A stretch of DNA of 6,472 nt from Acidimicrobiia bacterium (GTDB lineage Bacteria > Actinomycetota > Acidimicrobiia > Spongiisociales > UBA5794), in contig JAOZMA010000129.1 of the NCBI GenBank assembly GCA_029934555.1, forward strand, positions 1 through 6,472, given 5' to 3'. This document shows, piece after piece, positions 1 to 5,858 of the stretch. Each line of letters begins with the position of its first letter. The first letter of the stretch is position 1. The position numbers and the translations under genes were made by a program. The notes beneath the pieces are model-generated. The model did no database searches. It worked only from the letters and a program-made list of their open reading frames with translations, and was not told where the DNA came from.

Positions 1-42
1 TACGCCCATCGCCTCCAGTCCGCCGGGCCCCACAGGGAATGA
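1..42 (+). other. possible 3' end of an upstream gene, cut by the window edge
   Basis: One + frame is open from base 1 to a TGA at 40-42, five bases before the first repeat. That matches the close stop-to-repeat spacing of the genes at 1413-2327 and 2433-3428. A second + frame ends at a TAA at 54-56 inside the repeat (codons CGC CCA TAA), as the cyclase gene does at 5296. On the - strand an ATG at 54-52 opens a frame to the window edge, but I see no ribosome binding site before it. With so few codons I cannot choose between these, and none shows a recognisable family. Confidence 0.2.
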
Positions 43-47
43 GATCC

Positions 48-67
48 CGCCCATAACGGCACGTATG
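48..67 (+). repeat. intergenic hairpin repeat, copy 1
   Basis: First copy of the repeat (CGCCCATAA CGGCAC GTATG). Arms CCATA and TATGG pair; the base pair next to the loop is an A/G mismatch, so the loop is effectively 8 nt. It lies 123 bp before the aldo-keto reductase start and just after a possible stop codon at 40-42. The flanks beyond CGCC and TATG do not match the other copies. Confidence 0.85.
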
Positions 68-132
68 GTCGTTCTCGGAGTGCGCGCCGTCGGACACCAC
101 CGTGACGATCGGGGTCCACCAAACCGTCGTGG

Positions 133-157
133 CTAGCCCCGACATGGGGACCCCTAG
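133..157 (+). promoter_or_regulatory. imperfect palindrome CTAG-CCCC...GGGG-CTAG with a possible -10 box
   Basis: CTAG at 133-136 followed by CCCC at 137-140 is mirrored by GGGG at 146-149 and CTAG at 154-157, with a GACAT loop and an unpaired ACCC. It overlaps a TAGGGT hexamer at 155-160, which fits the actinobacterial TANNNT -10 and would start a transcript near 167, about 24 nt before the aldo-keto reductase ATG. I see no convincing -35. It could be an operator overlapping the promoter; this is inference from position. Confidence 0.3.
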
Positions 158-190
158 GGTGGAGTAGTTGCCGCTTCGAGAGGAAATGAG

Positions 191-1153
191 ATGGAGATGC
201 AGTACCGCCGCCTGGGGAATGCCGGAATCAAGACCAGTGTGTTCTCGTACGGGTCATGGCTCACTTTCGGGAGTCAGCAGGAGAGGGACGACAGTCTCGA
301 ATGTATGAACGCTGCATACGACGCGGGTGTCAACTTCTTCGACAACGCCGAGGTCTATGCCGGGGGGAAGGCGGAGACTGTGATGGGCCAGGCGCTGCAG
401 GAATTCGGGTGGCCCCGTCACACCTACCTTGTATCGACGAAGTACTTCTGGGGCCTCCACAGGGATGTCCCGAACGCTTTCTACACGCTCAACCGCAAGT
501 ACTTGATGGAGGCGATCGACAAGTCGATCGAACGTCTCCAGCTCGATTACATTGATCTTGTCTACTGCCACCGCCCCGATCCAGAGACTCCGATCGAGGA
601 GACGGTGTGGGCCATGTCCGACATCGTGGCTTCTGGCAAGGCGTTGTACTGGGGCACCTCGGAGTGGTCCGCCCAGGAGATTCGGGCGGCGTGGGAGATT
701 GCCGAGCGACATCATTTGCGCAAACCGGTGGTCGAACAACCGGAGTACAACCTGTTCAACCGCACCAAAGTAGAGACCGAGTACGCCCGTCTCTACGAGG
801 ACATCGGGCTCGGACTAACCACGTGGAGCCCGCTCGCCTCAGGCCTGCTGACTGGCAAGTATCAAGATGGAATCCCAGAAGGAAGTCGCGGCGAGAACGT
901 CGAGTGGCTCCAGGACTTCCTCACCGATCCCGCCAAGCTTGCCAAGGTCGATGAGTTCCTCGCTGTTGCACAAGGGGTCGGTTGCACGCCCGGTCAGTTG
1001 GCGTTGGCATGGACCGCGTCGAACCCGAATGTCAGCTCGGTCATCCTTGGTGCTCGTCATGTCGGCCAACTCAAGGAGAATCTCGACGCTCTTGAGGTCA
1101 TGGACGCCTTGACCGACGAGCAGAAGGACAACATCAACGAGATATTCGCGTAG
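191..1153 (+). CDS. aldo-keto reductase, Kv-beta-like family
   Basis: A 320-residue cytosolic NADPH-dependent oxidoreductase with the AKR (beta/alpha)8 barrel, of normal length. The catalytic tetrad is visible: Asp51 in FFDNAEVY, Tyr56, Lys84 in VSTKYFWG, and His127 in VYCHRPDP. The N-terminal MQYRRLGNAGIKTS and the SYGSWLTFGSQ stretch are typical of the voltage-gated K+ channel beta-subunit-like branch (AKR6-like) that reduces aldehydes and ketones. The cofactor side is seen in EQPEYNLFNR (about 182-191), WSPLASGLLTGKY (212-224) and the C-terminal SVILGARHVGQLKENL (283-298). The start is set by AGGAA at 181-185, five bases before ATG 191; a second ATG at 197 is possible. The gene is monocistronic, with repeats on both sides. 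The substrate cannot be told from sequence. The family call is firm, the channel association is not implied. Confidence 0.95.
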   Translation: MEMQYRRLGNAGIKTSVFSYGSWLTFGSQQERDDSLECMNAAYDAGVNFFDNAEVYAGGKAETVMGQALQEFGWPRHTYLVSTKYFWGLHRDVPNAFYTLNRKYLMEAIDKSIERLQLDYIDLVYCHRPDPETPIEETVWAMSDIVASGKALYWGTSEWSAQEIRAAWEIAERHHLRKPVVEQPEYNLFNRTKVETEYARLYEDIGLGLTTWSPLASGLLTGKYQDGIPEGSRGENVEWLQDFLTDPAKLAKVDEFLAVAQGVGCTPGQLALAWTASNPNVSSVILGARHVGQLKENLDALEVMDALTDEQKDNINEIFA

Positions 1154-1210
1154 CCAGCGGGGAACCGGATACACGGACTCTGCGACCATGCAGTCGCGGC
1201 TAGCCGCTGG
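1154..1210 (+). terminator. nested inverted repeats after the aldo-keto reductase stop
   Basis: CCAGCGG at 1154-1160, directly after the TAG stop, pairs with CCGCTGG at 1204-1210. Inside lies a GCGAC / GTCGC hairpin (1182-1186 with 1193-1197, loop CATGCA), and the 12-bp palindrome GCGGCTAGCCGC (1196-1207) overlaps the outer arm as a competing fold. There is no T-tract, so intrinsic termination is uncertain; transcript-end protection or Rho-dependent ending are alternatives. Confidence 0.35.
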
Positions 1211-1308
1211 AACGCAATTGGCTTGAGCTGATCGTCCCTCTAGTCGTGGGGGCGTGCAGCTCAGGTACGGGAGTGCAACCTCGTTGACGTCAGGGCAAGC
1301 AAGTGGCC

Positions 1309-1330
1309 CGCCCATATCGAGGCACGTATG
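1309..1330 (+). repeat. intergenic hairpin repeat, copy 2 (long loop)
   Basis: Copy 2, read as CGCCCATAT / CGAGGCAC / GTATG. The loop is 8 nt instead of 6, through an inserted AG before the invariant GGCAC. The arms are CATAT and GTATG, pairing with a T-G wobble, and CCC/GGG extends the stem outward by two pairs. It lies 155 bp after the aldo-keto reductase stop and 82 bp before the next start codon, in a 259-bp gap (1154-1412) otherwise without a gene. Confidence 0.85.
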
Positions 1331-1400
1331 GGTGGTGGGTATCGTCGGATGTGGCGAGGATTGGGCGTGTGGTGCCGCCCCATCTCGTGGATTCGTCGTG

Positions 1401-1413
1401 TAGGTTCATTGCA
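1401..1413 (+). promoter_or_regulatory. TAGGTT -10 box placing the transcript start on the ATG (leaderless)
   Basis: TAGGTT at 1401-1406 fits TANNNT and is followed by six bases and then the ATG at 1413, the spacing expected if transcription begins at the A of the start codon. No purine-rich ribosome binding site precedes the ATG, which supports a leaderless message as is common in actinobacteria. No clear -35 is seen. The same hexamer occurs before the cyclase gene at 4258. Confidence 0.5.
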
Positions 1414-2327
1414 TGCGGATTGGTGTCATTGCTCAGCTTCACGGTCGTCCTGGAGGCATGCTCGAACCGTCGTGGGAGTCGATCAAGGGACTCGCGACAG
1501 CCGCGGAGCGTGTCGGGTTCGACATGTTCGTGTTCGAGGATGTCCTCATGTATCGCGGAGAGGACGCGACGGACGGGTGTTGGGAGTCGATGACGATCGC
1601 CGGTGCGCTCGCTGCCTCCACAAGCCGGATTCGGTTCGGTCAGTCGGTGATTAACGCTCCGTATCGGTCACCGGCGATGACGGCGAGTATGGCGACCACG
1701 CTTGATGAGGTGTCGGGTGGCCGGTATGTGTTGGGGATCGGTGCGGGCAACTCTCCGGCGTCGGACTATGAAGGTTTCGGGTTCCCGACTGATCGGCGGT
1801 ACTCGCGGTTCGCGGAGAGCATTGAAGTGATCCACACGCTGCTGAGGACCGGCACGGTTGACTACAACGGCGACTTCCACACCGCGAAGCAAGCTGAACT
1901 CGTTCTCCGGGGACCGTCGCCAACTGGGCCGCCGATCAACATTGCAGCTGGAGGACCCAAGATGCTGCGACTCGTCGCCCGCTATGCCGATGCGTGGAAC
2001 TGGTGGGGATGGGACGAGACGATCGATGAGATCACCGGGCGCATGACCCCGATTGTCGCCGAGTTGGATCGAGCCTGTGCCGAGGTCGGCAGGGACAGCA
2101 CCGAGATCGAGCGGACCTTCGACCTGTACTCGGTCGTTCCACCCGGCTTCCCAACTGACGCGTCCGCGATGTCACAGCCGGTGTCTGGCTCAGCCGACGA
2201 GATCGCCGAGACGCTCCTCAGCCTTCGTGCCCTCGGCATTGACGAGGTCCGGTGCGATCTAACGGACAAGACCGAAGCGGGCATCGAAGCCATGGCGCCG
2301 GTCGTAGAAGCCCTCCACAACGCCTGA
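1413..2327 (+). CDS. LLM-class flavin/F420-dependent oxidoreductase
   Basis: A 304-residue bacterial luciferase-like monooxygenase fold protein, soluble, slightly short but within the family range. It uses either reduced FMN or coenzyme F420; sequence alone does not decide. Family signs in order: MRIGVIAQLH first strand, the AERVGFDMFVFEDVL segment (31-45), SRIRFGQSVINAPYRSPAMTA (71-91), the hallmark SGGRYVLGIGAGNSPASDYEGFGFP (101-125), RFAESIEVIHTLL (132-144), and INIAAGGPKMLRLVARYADAWNWWG (175-199), the usual phosphate and barrel-end motif. The C-terminal part (260-303) is the standard helical closure. The start has no ribosome binding site and is probably leaderless. The TGA at 2325-2327 is six bases before the next repeat. 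It stands alone, so no partner suggests a substrate. Confidence 0.93.
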   Translation: MRIGVIAQLHGRPGGMLEPSWESIKGLATAAERVGFDMFVFEDVLMYRGEDATDGCWESMTIAGALAASTSRIRFGQSVINAPYRSPAMTASMATTLDEVSGGRYVLGIGAGNSPASDYEGFGFPTDRRYSRFAESIEVIHTLLRTGTVDYNGDFHTAKQAELVLRGPSPTGPPINIAAGGPKMLRLVARYADAWNWWGWDETIDEITGRMTPIVAELDRACAEVGRDSTEIERTFDLYSVVPPGFPTDASAMSQPVSGSADEIAETLLSLRALGIDEVRCDLTDKTEAGIEAMAPVVEALHNA

Positions 2328-2333
2328 AGGCCT

Positions 2334-2353
2334 CGCCCATAGCGGCACCTATG
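2334..2353 (+). repeat. intergenic hairpin repeat, copy 3
   Basis: Copy 3 (CGCCCATAG CGGCAC CTATG), with a perfect five-pair CATAG/CTATG stem and a 6-nt loop. It is identical over 20 bp to copy 6. It starts six bases after the LLM gene stop and ends 79 bp before the TTG start of the next gene. Confidence 0.88.
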
Positions 2354-2419
2354 CATCCGATGATCGACGCGCCATAATGCCGAAGATGCGTAGCACTCTA
2401 GAAATGCACCTTGACCTGT

Positions 2420-2435
2420 GGAGGGTTGAACGTTG
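2420..2435 (+). promoter_or_regulatory. strong ribosome binding site deciding a TTG start
   Basis: GGAGGG at 2420-2425 is followed by seven bases and TTG at 2433. An in-frame TGA at 2427-2429 lies just two codons upstream, so translation cannot start earlier. The TTG gives MKAVVV, the usual N-terminus of the MDR family, which supports this start. Confidence 0.8.
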
Positions 2436-3428
2436 AAGGCCGTGGTTGTCGGCTCTGAGGCCACCGATCCCGTTTTGGTTTGGTCGGATTGGCCTGACCC
2501 GGTGACAGCCCCAGGCTGGGTGACGGTGCGGGTCTTGGCTGCAGGACTCAATCGAAACGACGCGATGAACGTTGCTGGGCGACTCTCTCGTGAGGCCCCG
2601 TCGGTCATCGGTGCTGACGCAGCGGGAGTGGTAGTTGAGGTGGCAGCCGGAGTAGTTGGTTGGGAGGTCGGGGATGATGTTGTCGTTCTACCAAGCCTGT
2701 GGTGGGGGGACAATGAGTCCTATCCGAGCTCACGCTTCGAGATTCTCGGCGATACGACCCCTGGAACCTTCGCCGAATTTGTAAGCGTTCCCGCGGAGAA
2801 CGTGTTCCGTACGCCCCAACGGCTGTCTTCGGTGGAGGCCGGTGTTCTGCCTCTCGCAGGCGTGACTGCGTGGCGTGCATTGGTTACACGAGGACGTCTA
2901 CAGGCAGGTCAGCGGCTCCTTGTCACGGGGGGTTCGGGCGGCGTGGCTACCTTTGCCGTGCAAATCGGGAGTGCGATTGGTGCCGATGTCCAGGTCACGA
3001 CTTCAAGCCTCTCCAAGCTTGCCCGGGCGGTAGAGATGGGTGCAAGCGGAGGTGTAGTTCGCGAGGAGGGCTGGGAGTCAGCCCTCCTTGATGCTGGTCT
3101 ATTCGATGTTGTACTCGATTCTTCCGGGGAGAGCTGGCCTCAACTGGTCGAGTCCCTCGTTCCCGGCGGCACTCTTGTGAGTATTGGTCGGACAATCAGC
3201 GAACAAGCACAGATTCCGATCCACCAGCTCTTCATTGGTCAACGACACATCATGGGCTCCACAATGGGTAGCCCGCGAGAGTTCGGCGCACTTCTCGCCC
3301 ATATCGACGAAACTGAATGGGTTCCTCTTGTCGATTCGACATTCGGATTTGCAGAGCCCTCAGCTGCCTTCACCCGGCTCGACCAGGCAGGCCGGATCGG
3401 CAAGGTTGCGTTCCACGCTGCCGACTAA
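2433..3428 (+). CDS. zinc-independent medium-chain dehydrogenase/reductase, quinone oxidoreductase type
   Basis: A 331-residue soluble MDR-superfamily oxidoreductase. The N-terminal GroES-like domain (about 1-125) carries GLNRNDAMNVAGR (38-50) and the SVIGADAAGVVVEVAAGV stretch (57-74). The Rossmann domain has the nucleotide motif TGGSGGVATFAVQ (165-177), and the C-terminus the usual FAEPSAAFTRLDQAGRIGKVAF (306-327). Family members reduce quinones, enones or related C=C/C=O compounds, usually with NADPH; VTTSSLSK (188-195) after the second strand fits NADPH. The protein has no cysteine, so both the catalytic and structural zinc sites of classic alcohol dehydrogenases are absent, although the lobe region LPSLWWGDNESYPSSRFEILGD (86-107) is retained. 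Its TAA ends one base before a repeat. The substrate is unknown. Confidence 0.92.
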   Translation: MKAVVVGSEATDPVLVWSDWPDPVTAPGWVTVRVLAAGLNRNDAMNVAGRLSREAPSVIGADAAGVVVEVAAGVVGWEVGDDVVVLPSLWWGDNESYPSSRFEILGDTTPGTFAEFVSVPAENVFRTPQRLSSVEAGVLPLAGVTAWRALVTRGRLQAGQRLLVTGGSGGVATFAVQIGSAIGADVQVTTSSLSKLARAVEMGASGGVVREEGWESALLDAGLFDVVLDSSGESWPQLVESLVPGGTLVSIGRTISEQAQIPIHQLFIGQRHIMGSTMGSPREFGALLAHIDETEWVPLVDSTFGFAEPSAAFTRLDQAGRIGKVAFHAAD

Positions 3429-3429
3429 A

Positions 3430-3449
3430 CGCCCACATCGGCACGTATG
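3430..3449 (+). repeat. intergenic hairpin repeat, copy 4 (between convergent genes)
   Basis: Copy 4 (CGCCCACAT CGGCAC GTATG), with CACAT/GTATG arms that give one C/A mismatch and one T-G wobble. It begins one base after the TAA of the MDR gene and is 70 bp from the stop of the opposing DUF1214 gene. Because both neighbours end here, it cannot be a promoter element for either. Confidence 0.85.
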
Positions 3450-3460
3450 CACCTTGTGAG

Positions 3461-3479
3461 TGTGCCGCTACGCCGCACA
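3461..3479. terminator. hairpin between convergent genes
   Basis: TGTGCCGC at 3461-3468 and GCCGCACA at 3472-3479 form an eight-position stem with a single C/C mismatch and a TAC loop. It lies 11 bp past repeat copy 4, between two genes that end toward each other. No T-run follows on either strand, so termination is inferred from position only. Confidence 0.35.
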
Positions 3480-3519
3480 GAATGCCGATCGTGAGTGTCC
3501 GGTGGGGTGGCTTGGTGGC

Positions 3520-4080
3520 CTAAGGGGTCTCGGTTGGGGTCTTGCAGTGGGTCTTGTAGAGGCGAACGACGTAGTTCCAGCCGTCGGTGATCGGGAGGTA
3601 GTTCACACGGATATCGGCGCTGGGGCCGAAGTGCACGGTGATCGAGCCGTCGCCGTTGGATTCTGCCGTGTGGCTGTTGATGTTGTACATGCTCGAATCC
3701 GTCGACTCCACAGACCCGTTCTTGCTGTATGCGGTAATCGACCAGCACGCACCGTCTGGAACATCTGCAACGGTGAGCCGGTACGTGCCGACGGGGTGGC
3801 CAGGTTCGACGTTCAGGTAGTACGCCTGGTCTTCGGACACGCCGTCCCACGGGAGCGGATCTCCGATCATCTGGTGTACGGGTTCGCCATCTTCCTTCCC
3901 TCCGACGAGAAGCGTGAGGCCTGCCATACGTCGACCCGACTTGATCACAGCATCAAGCGTCTGGGGTTGACTTTCGTCCCCGTCGTGAGAGATGACGAAC
4001 GGATTCGAGGTGGCTGCAGCCACGACGGTCCGTTCTCCGTGATCATTCGTTCCGACGATCTCAGTCGGTGCGTCAGCCAT
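3520..4080 (-). CDS. DUF1214 domain protein
   Basis: A 186-residue protein whose second half matches DUF1214: AYYLNVEPGHPVGTYRLTVADVP (87-109), CWSITAYSKNGSVEST (112-127), MYNINSHTAESNGDGSITVHFG (131-152), and the closing YLPITDGWNYVVRLYK (161-176). The family is often fused to or paired with DUF1254; no DUF1254 partner is present here, and the biochemical role is unknown. No signal peptide or membrane segment is seen, so it is probably cytosolic. The start at 4080 is preferred because GGAGGG (complement of 4090-4095) lies nine bases upstream and the protein then begins MADAPTE. An upstream in-frame TTG at 4116 would add 12 residues without a good ribosome binding site. The gene runs opposite to both flanking genes. 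The domain call is firm, the function is not assigned. Confidence 0.88.
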   Translation of the reverse strand: MADAPTEIVGTNDHGERTVVAAATSNPFVISHDGDESQPQTLDAVIKSGRRMAGLTLLVGGKEDGEPVHQMIGDPLPWDGVSEDQAYYLNVEPGHPVGTYRLTVADVPDGACWSITAYSKNGSVESTDSSMYNINSHTAESNGDGSITVHFGPSADIRVNYLPITDGWNYVVRLYKTHCKTPTETP

Positions 4081-4089
4081 TACAGCGAT

Positions 4090-4106
4090 CCCTCCAGGTT
4101 TCCTGG
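4090..4106 (-). promoter_or_regulatory. hairpin overlapping the ribosome binding site of the DUF1214 gene
   Basis: CCAGG at 4094-4098 and CCTGG at 4102-4106 pair around a TTT loop. On the transcribed strand the 3' arm runs straight into the ribosome binding site (CCTGG followed by AGGG), so folding would tie up part of it. A role in limiting translation is inference; a five-pair stem may also be chance. Confidence 0.3.
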
Positions 4107-4179
4107 CCACAGGCAATTACCAACCGCAATCGTTTCACCGCTGCCAGGACAACGGGAGGGCACAAAGACCCGAACCGGC

Positions 4180-4199
4180 CACCCACATCGGCACCTATG
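4180..4199 (+). repeat. intergenic hairpin repeat, copy 5 (between divergent genes)
   Basis: Copy 5, read as CACCCACAT CGGCAC CTATG, is the most diverged: CACC replaces CGCC, and the arms CACAT/CTATG hold two mismatches. The core GGCAC and the TATG are kept. It lies 99 bp upstream of the DUF1214 start and 86 bp upstream of the cyclase start, near the middle of the divergent gap. Confidence 0.8.
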
Positions 4200-4257
4200 G
4201 ATGTCTCAACCCGCCGTTCGGTGCTCCCGATTACGTGTGGTGGTACAACGTCTCTGA

Positions 4258-4263
4258 TAGGTT
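4258..4263 (+). promoter_or_regulatory. TAGGTT -10 box upstream of the cyclase gene
   Basis: TAGGTT at 4258-4263, the same hexamer as before the LLM gene, would start transcription near 4270 and give a leader of roughly 16 nt. A TTACGT at 4231-4236 is a weak -35 candidate with a long 21-bp spacer. GGGGG at 4277-4281 is a mediocre ribosome binding site four bases before ATG 4286. Confidence 0.4.
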
Positions 4264-4285
4264 CCATCACAGCATTGGGGGTCAG

Positions 4286-5296
4286 ATGAATCCGTCAGGT
4301 GAGATTGAGGCAGTGGCCAGAAGATTTCTGGCTGCACGGGCTGCTGTCAATGTCGAGGCGATGCGCCATCTCCATTCACGATCTGAGTATGTACGACTGA
4401 TCGGTAGCGATGAACCTGATTGGAACCAGGGCTACGAACGAGCCGTCGAAGTCTGGATGGGGCAGGACAACGAGTTTCTCCAGATAGCCGACCGGACCAT
4501 TCGACGGTTGGAGGCATTCGAGAACGGCGAAACGGGCTGGGCTGCAGTGGAACAGGAGACCACGCTCGCCACCGGACAGACTTTCGTATTTCGCATCACG
4601 ATGGTCTTCGTGCTCGAAGAGTCGGTTTGGAAAGTTATCCAACTCCACTTCTCGATACCCGTTCCCGATCAGGAAGTGCTCAACGTTGACCTCACGAAGA
4701 CTCTATCCAACTTGCTCGCGTCAATCGACAACGAACCTGACTCGCTAGCCCTTGGCCGGATTTCCGAGGGGACCCTCACGTTCCTCTTCACTGACGTCGT
4801 AGGGTCGACCTCCCTTTCGCGAGAGTTGGGTGATCGTGCATGGGTGGATCTGATCGCGTCACACTTCAAGACCGTTGAACGGATCGTCGAACGCGAGGGC
4901 GGCAGAGTCGTCAAGACAGCTGGAGACGGTGGGATGTATGCCTTTGCTTCCGCTGCATCGGCGCTGGCTGCGGCCGTCGGTATCCAACGATCCGTTGCCG
5001 CCAACCCAGACGATGGCCTCACCTTGCGTGCGGGGATTCACACCGGAGATGTGGTTCAGACCGGAGATGACTACCTCGGTCTCACCGTCAACAAGGCCGC
5101 ACGCGTCGCAGCGGCAGCGTCAGGCGACCAGATACTCGTATCGTCAACCACCGCCGACATGGTCAACACCACCGAGTTCACATTCGACAACCCAATCACA
5201 GCTGAACTCAAGGGACTCACCGGCACGCACACACTCCTACCCCTCGAATGGGAGGAACGCTCGCCCAGAGACCCCGAGGAAACTAACCGCCCATAG
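4286..5296 (+). CDS. SnoaL-like/NTF2-fold + class III adenylate/guanylate cyclase protein
   Basis: A 336-residue soluble signalling enzyme that makes a cyclic nucleotide from ATP or GTP. Residues about 5-125 form a SnoaL-like (NTF2-fold) domain, from EIEAVARRFLAARAAVNVEAM through WKVIQLHFSIPV, a likely ligand- or signal-sensing module. After a linker, the class III cyclase domain spans about 160-320: TFLFTDVVGST with metal-binding Asp170, VKTAGDGGMYAF with Lys210 and second metal Asp214, DDYLGLTVNKAARV with Asp262 (adenine-type position), Asn269 and Arg273 for transition-state binding. All key residues are present, so it should be active; Lys210 and Asp262 favour adenylate cyclase. There are no membrane segments. 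ATG 4286 is chosen because the SnoaL-like domain begins there; an in-frame GTG at 4235 would add 17 unconvincing residues. The stop codon and last two sense codons lie inside repeat copy 6. No cyclic-nucleotide-binding protein is encoded nearby. Confidence 0.93.
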   Translation: MNPSGEIEAVARRFLAARAAVNVEAMRHLHSRSEYVRLIGSDEPDWNQGYERAVEVWMGQDNEFLQIADRTIRRLEAFENGETGWAAVEQETTLATGQTFVFRITMVFVLEESVWKVIQLHFSIPVPDQEVLNVDLTKTLSNLLASIDNEPDSLALGRISEGTLTFLFTDVVGSTSLSRELGDRAWVDLIASHFKTVERIVEREGGRVVKTAGDGGMYAFASAASALAAAVGIQRSVAANPDDGLTLRAGIHTGDVVQTGDDYLGLTVNKAARVAAAASGDQILVSSTTADMVNTTEFTFDNPITAELKGLTGTHTLLPLEWEERSPRDPEETNRP

Positions 5297-5307
5297 CGGC
5301 ACCTATG
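5288..5307 (+). repeat. intergenic hairpin repeat, copy 6 (contains the cyclase stop codon)
   Basis: Copy 6 (CGCCCATAG CGGCAC CTATG), identical over 20 bp to copy 3, with a perfect five-pair stem. It overlaps the cyclase coding end: CGC CCA TAG within the repeat encodes Arg-Pro-stop. It is 128 bp from the stop of the opposing membrane-protein gene, so it is again in a convergent gap. Confidence 0.88.
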
Positions 5308-5350
5308 AGTGGGACGTGAAGGCGCCGCCGATGGCGCACATTCCGGGTCA

Positions 5351-5399
5351 TGGGCTGAACATCTTGGTGTCCACCCATGGGACAGTCGTGTCCAGCCCA
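5351..5399. terminator. nested inverted repeat between convergent genes
   Basis: TGGGCTG at 5351-5357 pairs with CAGCCCA at 5393-5399, and inside it TGTCC at 5368-5372 pairs with GGACA at 5380-5384 around an ACCCATG loop. It sits between the cyclase stop (5296) and the membrane-protein stop (5436). No T-tract is present, so a two-way terminator is only inferred; the rest of the gap (5308-5435) shows no gene. Confidence 0.4.
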
Positions 5400-5435
5400 A
5401 CATGAAGTCGGCAAGACGCAGACACGACTCCGGCC

Positions 5436-5834
5436 CTACTCGTTCGTGGGCCACCTGTACGCACGCCAGATGATCAGCACGCTGAACAGTATGTAGAAGA
5501 CCCCCAGGTAGTACTCCCAACCCTCCGTGCCCTCCGCTATGAAACCGATGTTGAGCAGCAGGTACACAGGGGCCACGATCAGGTTGGCCAACCGGACGTA
5601 GGAGGGGCGCCCCACCAGGCACAGGACGATCATCAGAGCCTGCACGATCGCGGTCGTCGGTGCAACGAAGAGGATCACCGAATCGTCGATCGGCTCGTTC
5701 ATCTCTTGGAGCAGGGAGAGCATGTCCCCGAATGTCCACAACAGGAAATGGCACGCCCAGAACACCGCGAGCAATATCCGTATGTTCACCTTCGGGTTCG
5801 CCAAGCCCGATCCGGTCTGTCCCGATCCACCCAT
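5436..5834 (-). CDS. four-helix membrane protein, DUF6326-like
   Basis: A 132-residue integral membrane protein with a short Gly/Ser-rich N-terminus and four predicted helices at about 18-41 (RILLAVFWACHFLLWTFGDMLSLL), 52-74 (SVILFVAPTTAIVQALMIVLCLV), 81-100 (RLANLIVAPVYLLLNIGFIA) and 106-125 (WEYYLGVFYILFSVLIIWRA). The helix-1 pattern ending in FGDMLSLL and the overall size recall the DUF6326 family, whose function is unknown; I hold that assignment less firmly than the topology. The ATG at 5834 is chosen because GGAGGGAGGAG (complement of 5838-5848) ends three bases upstream; an in-frame start nine codons further up is less likely. The gene is alone, on the opposite strand to the cyclase. 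No transport or enzyme motif is visible. Confidence 0.85.
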   Translation of the reverse strand: MGGSGQTGSGLANPKVNIRILLAVFWACHFLLWTFGDMLSLLQEMNEPIDDSVILFVAPTTAIVQALMIVLCLVGRPSYVRLANLIVAPVYLLLNIGFIAEGTEGWEYYLGVFYILFSVLIIWRAYRWPTNE

Positions 5835-5858
5835 AGTCTCCTCCCTCCGATCACACGC

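Noticed and set aside
839..1315. 158-codon - strand open frame over the 3' end of the aldo-keto reductase and the following gap
   Set aside because: It is antisense to conserved AKR motifs and ends within repeat copy 2; no domain or ribosome binding site seen.
1982..2713. 243-codon - strand open frame across the LLM/MDR junction
   Set aside because: It runs antisense to two well-supported genes and through a repeat; low-complexity Thr/Ser/Arg-rich translation.
3296..3307. CGCCCATATCGA inside the MDR gene, matching the first 12 bases of repeat copy 2
   Set aside because: It lacks the GGCAC core and TATG arm and simply encodes the in-frame residues LAHID of a conserved region; judged coincidence.
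3460..4257. 265-codon + strand open frame opposite the DUF1214 gene
   Set aside because: The - strand frame shows a clear DUF1214 domain and a ribosome binding site; the + frame has no recognisable motif and is a high-GC shadow.
5071..5754. 227-codon - strand open frame overlapping the cyclase and membrane-protein genes
   Set aside because: It crosses two confident genes and a repeat, with Arg/Pro-rich shadow composition.
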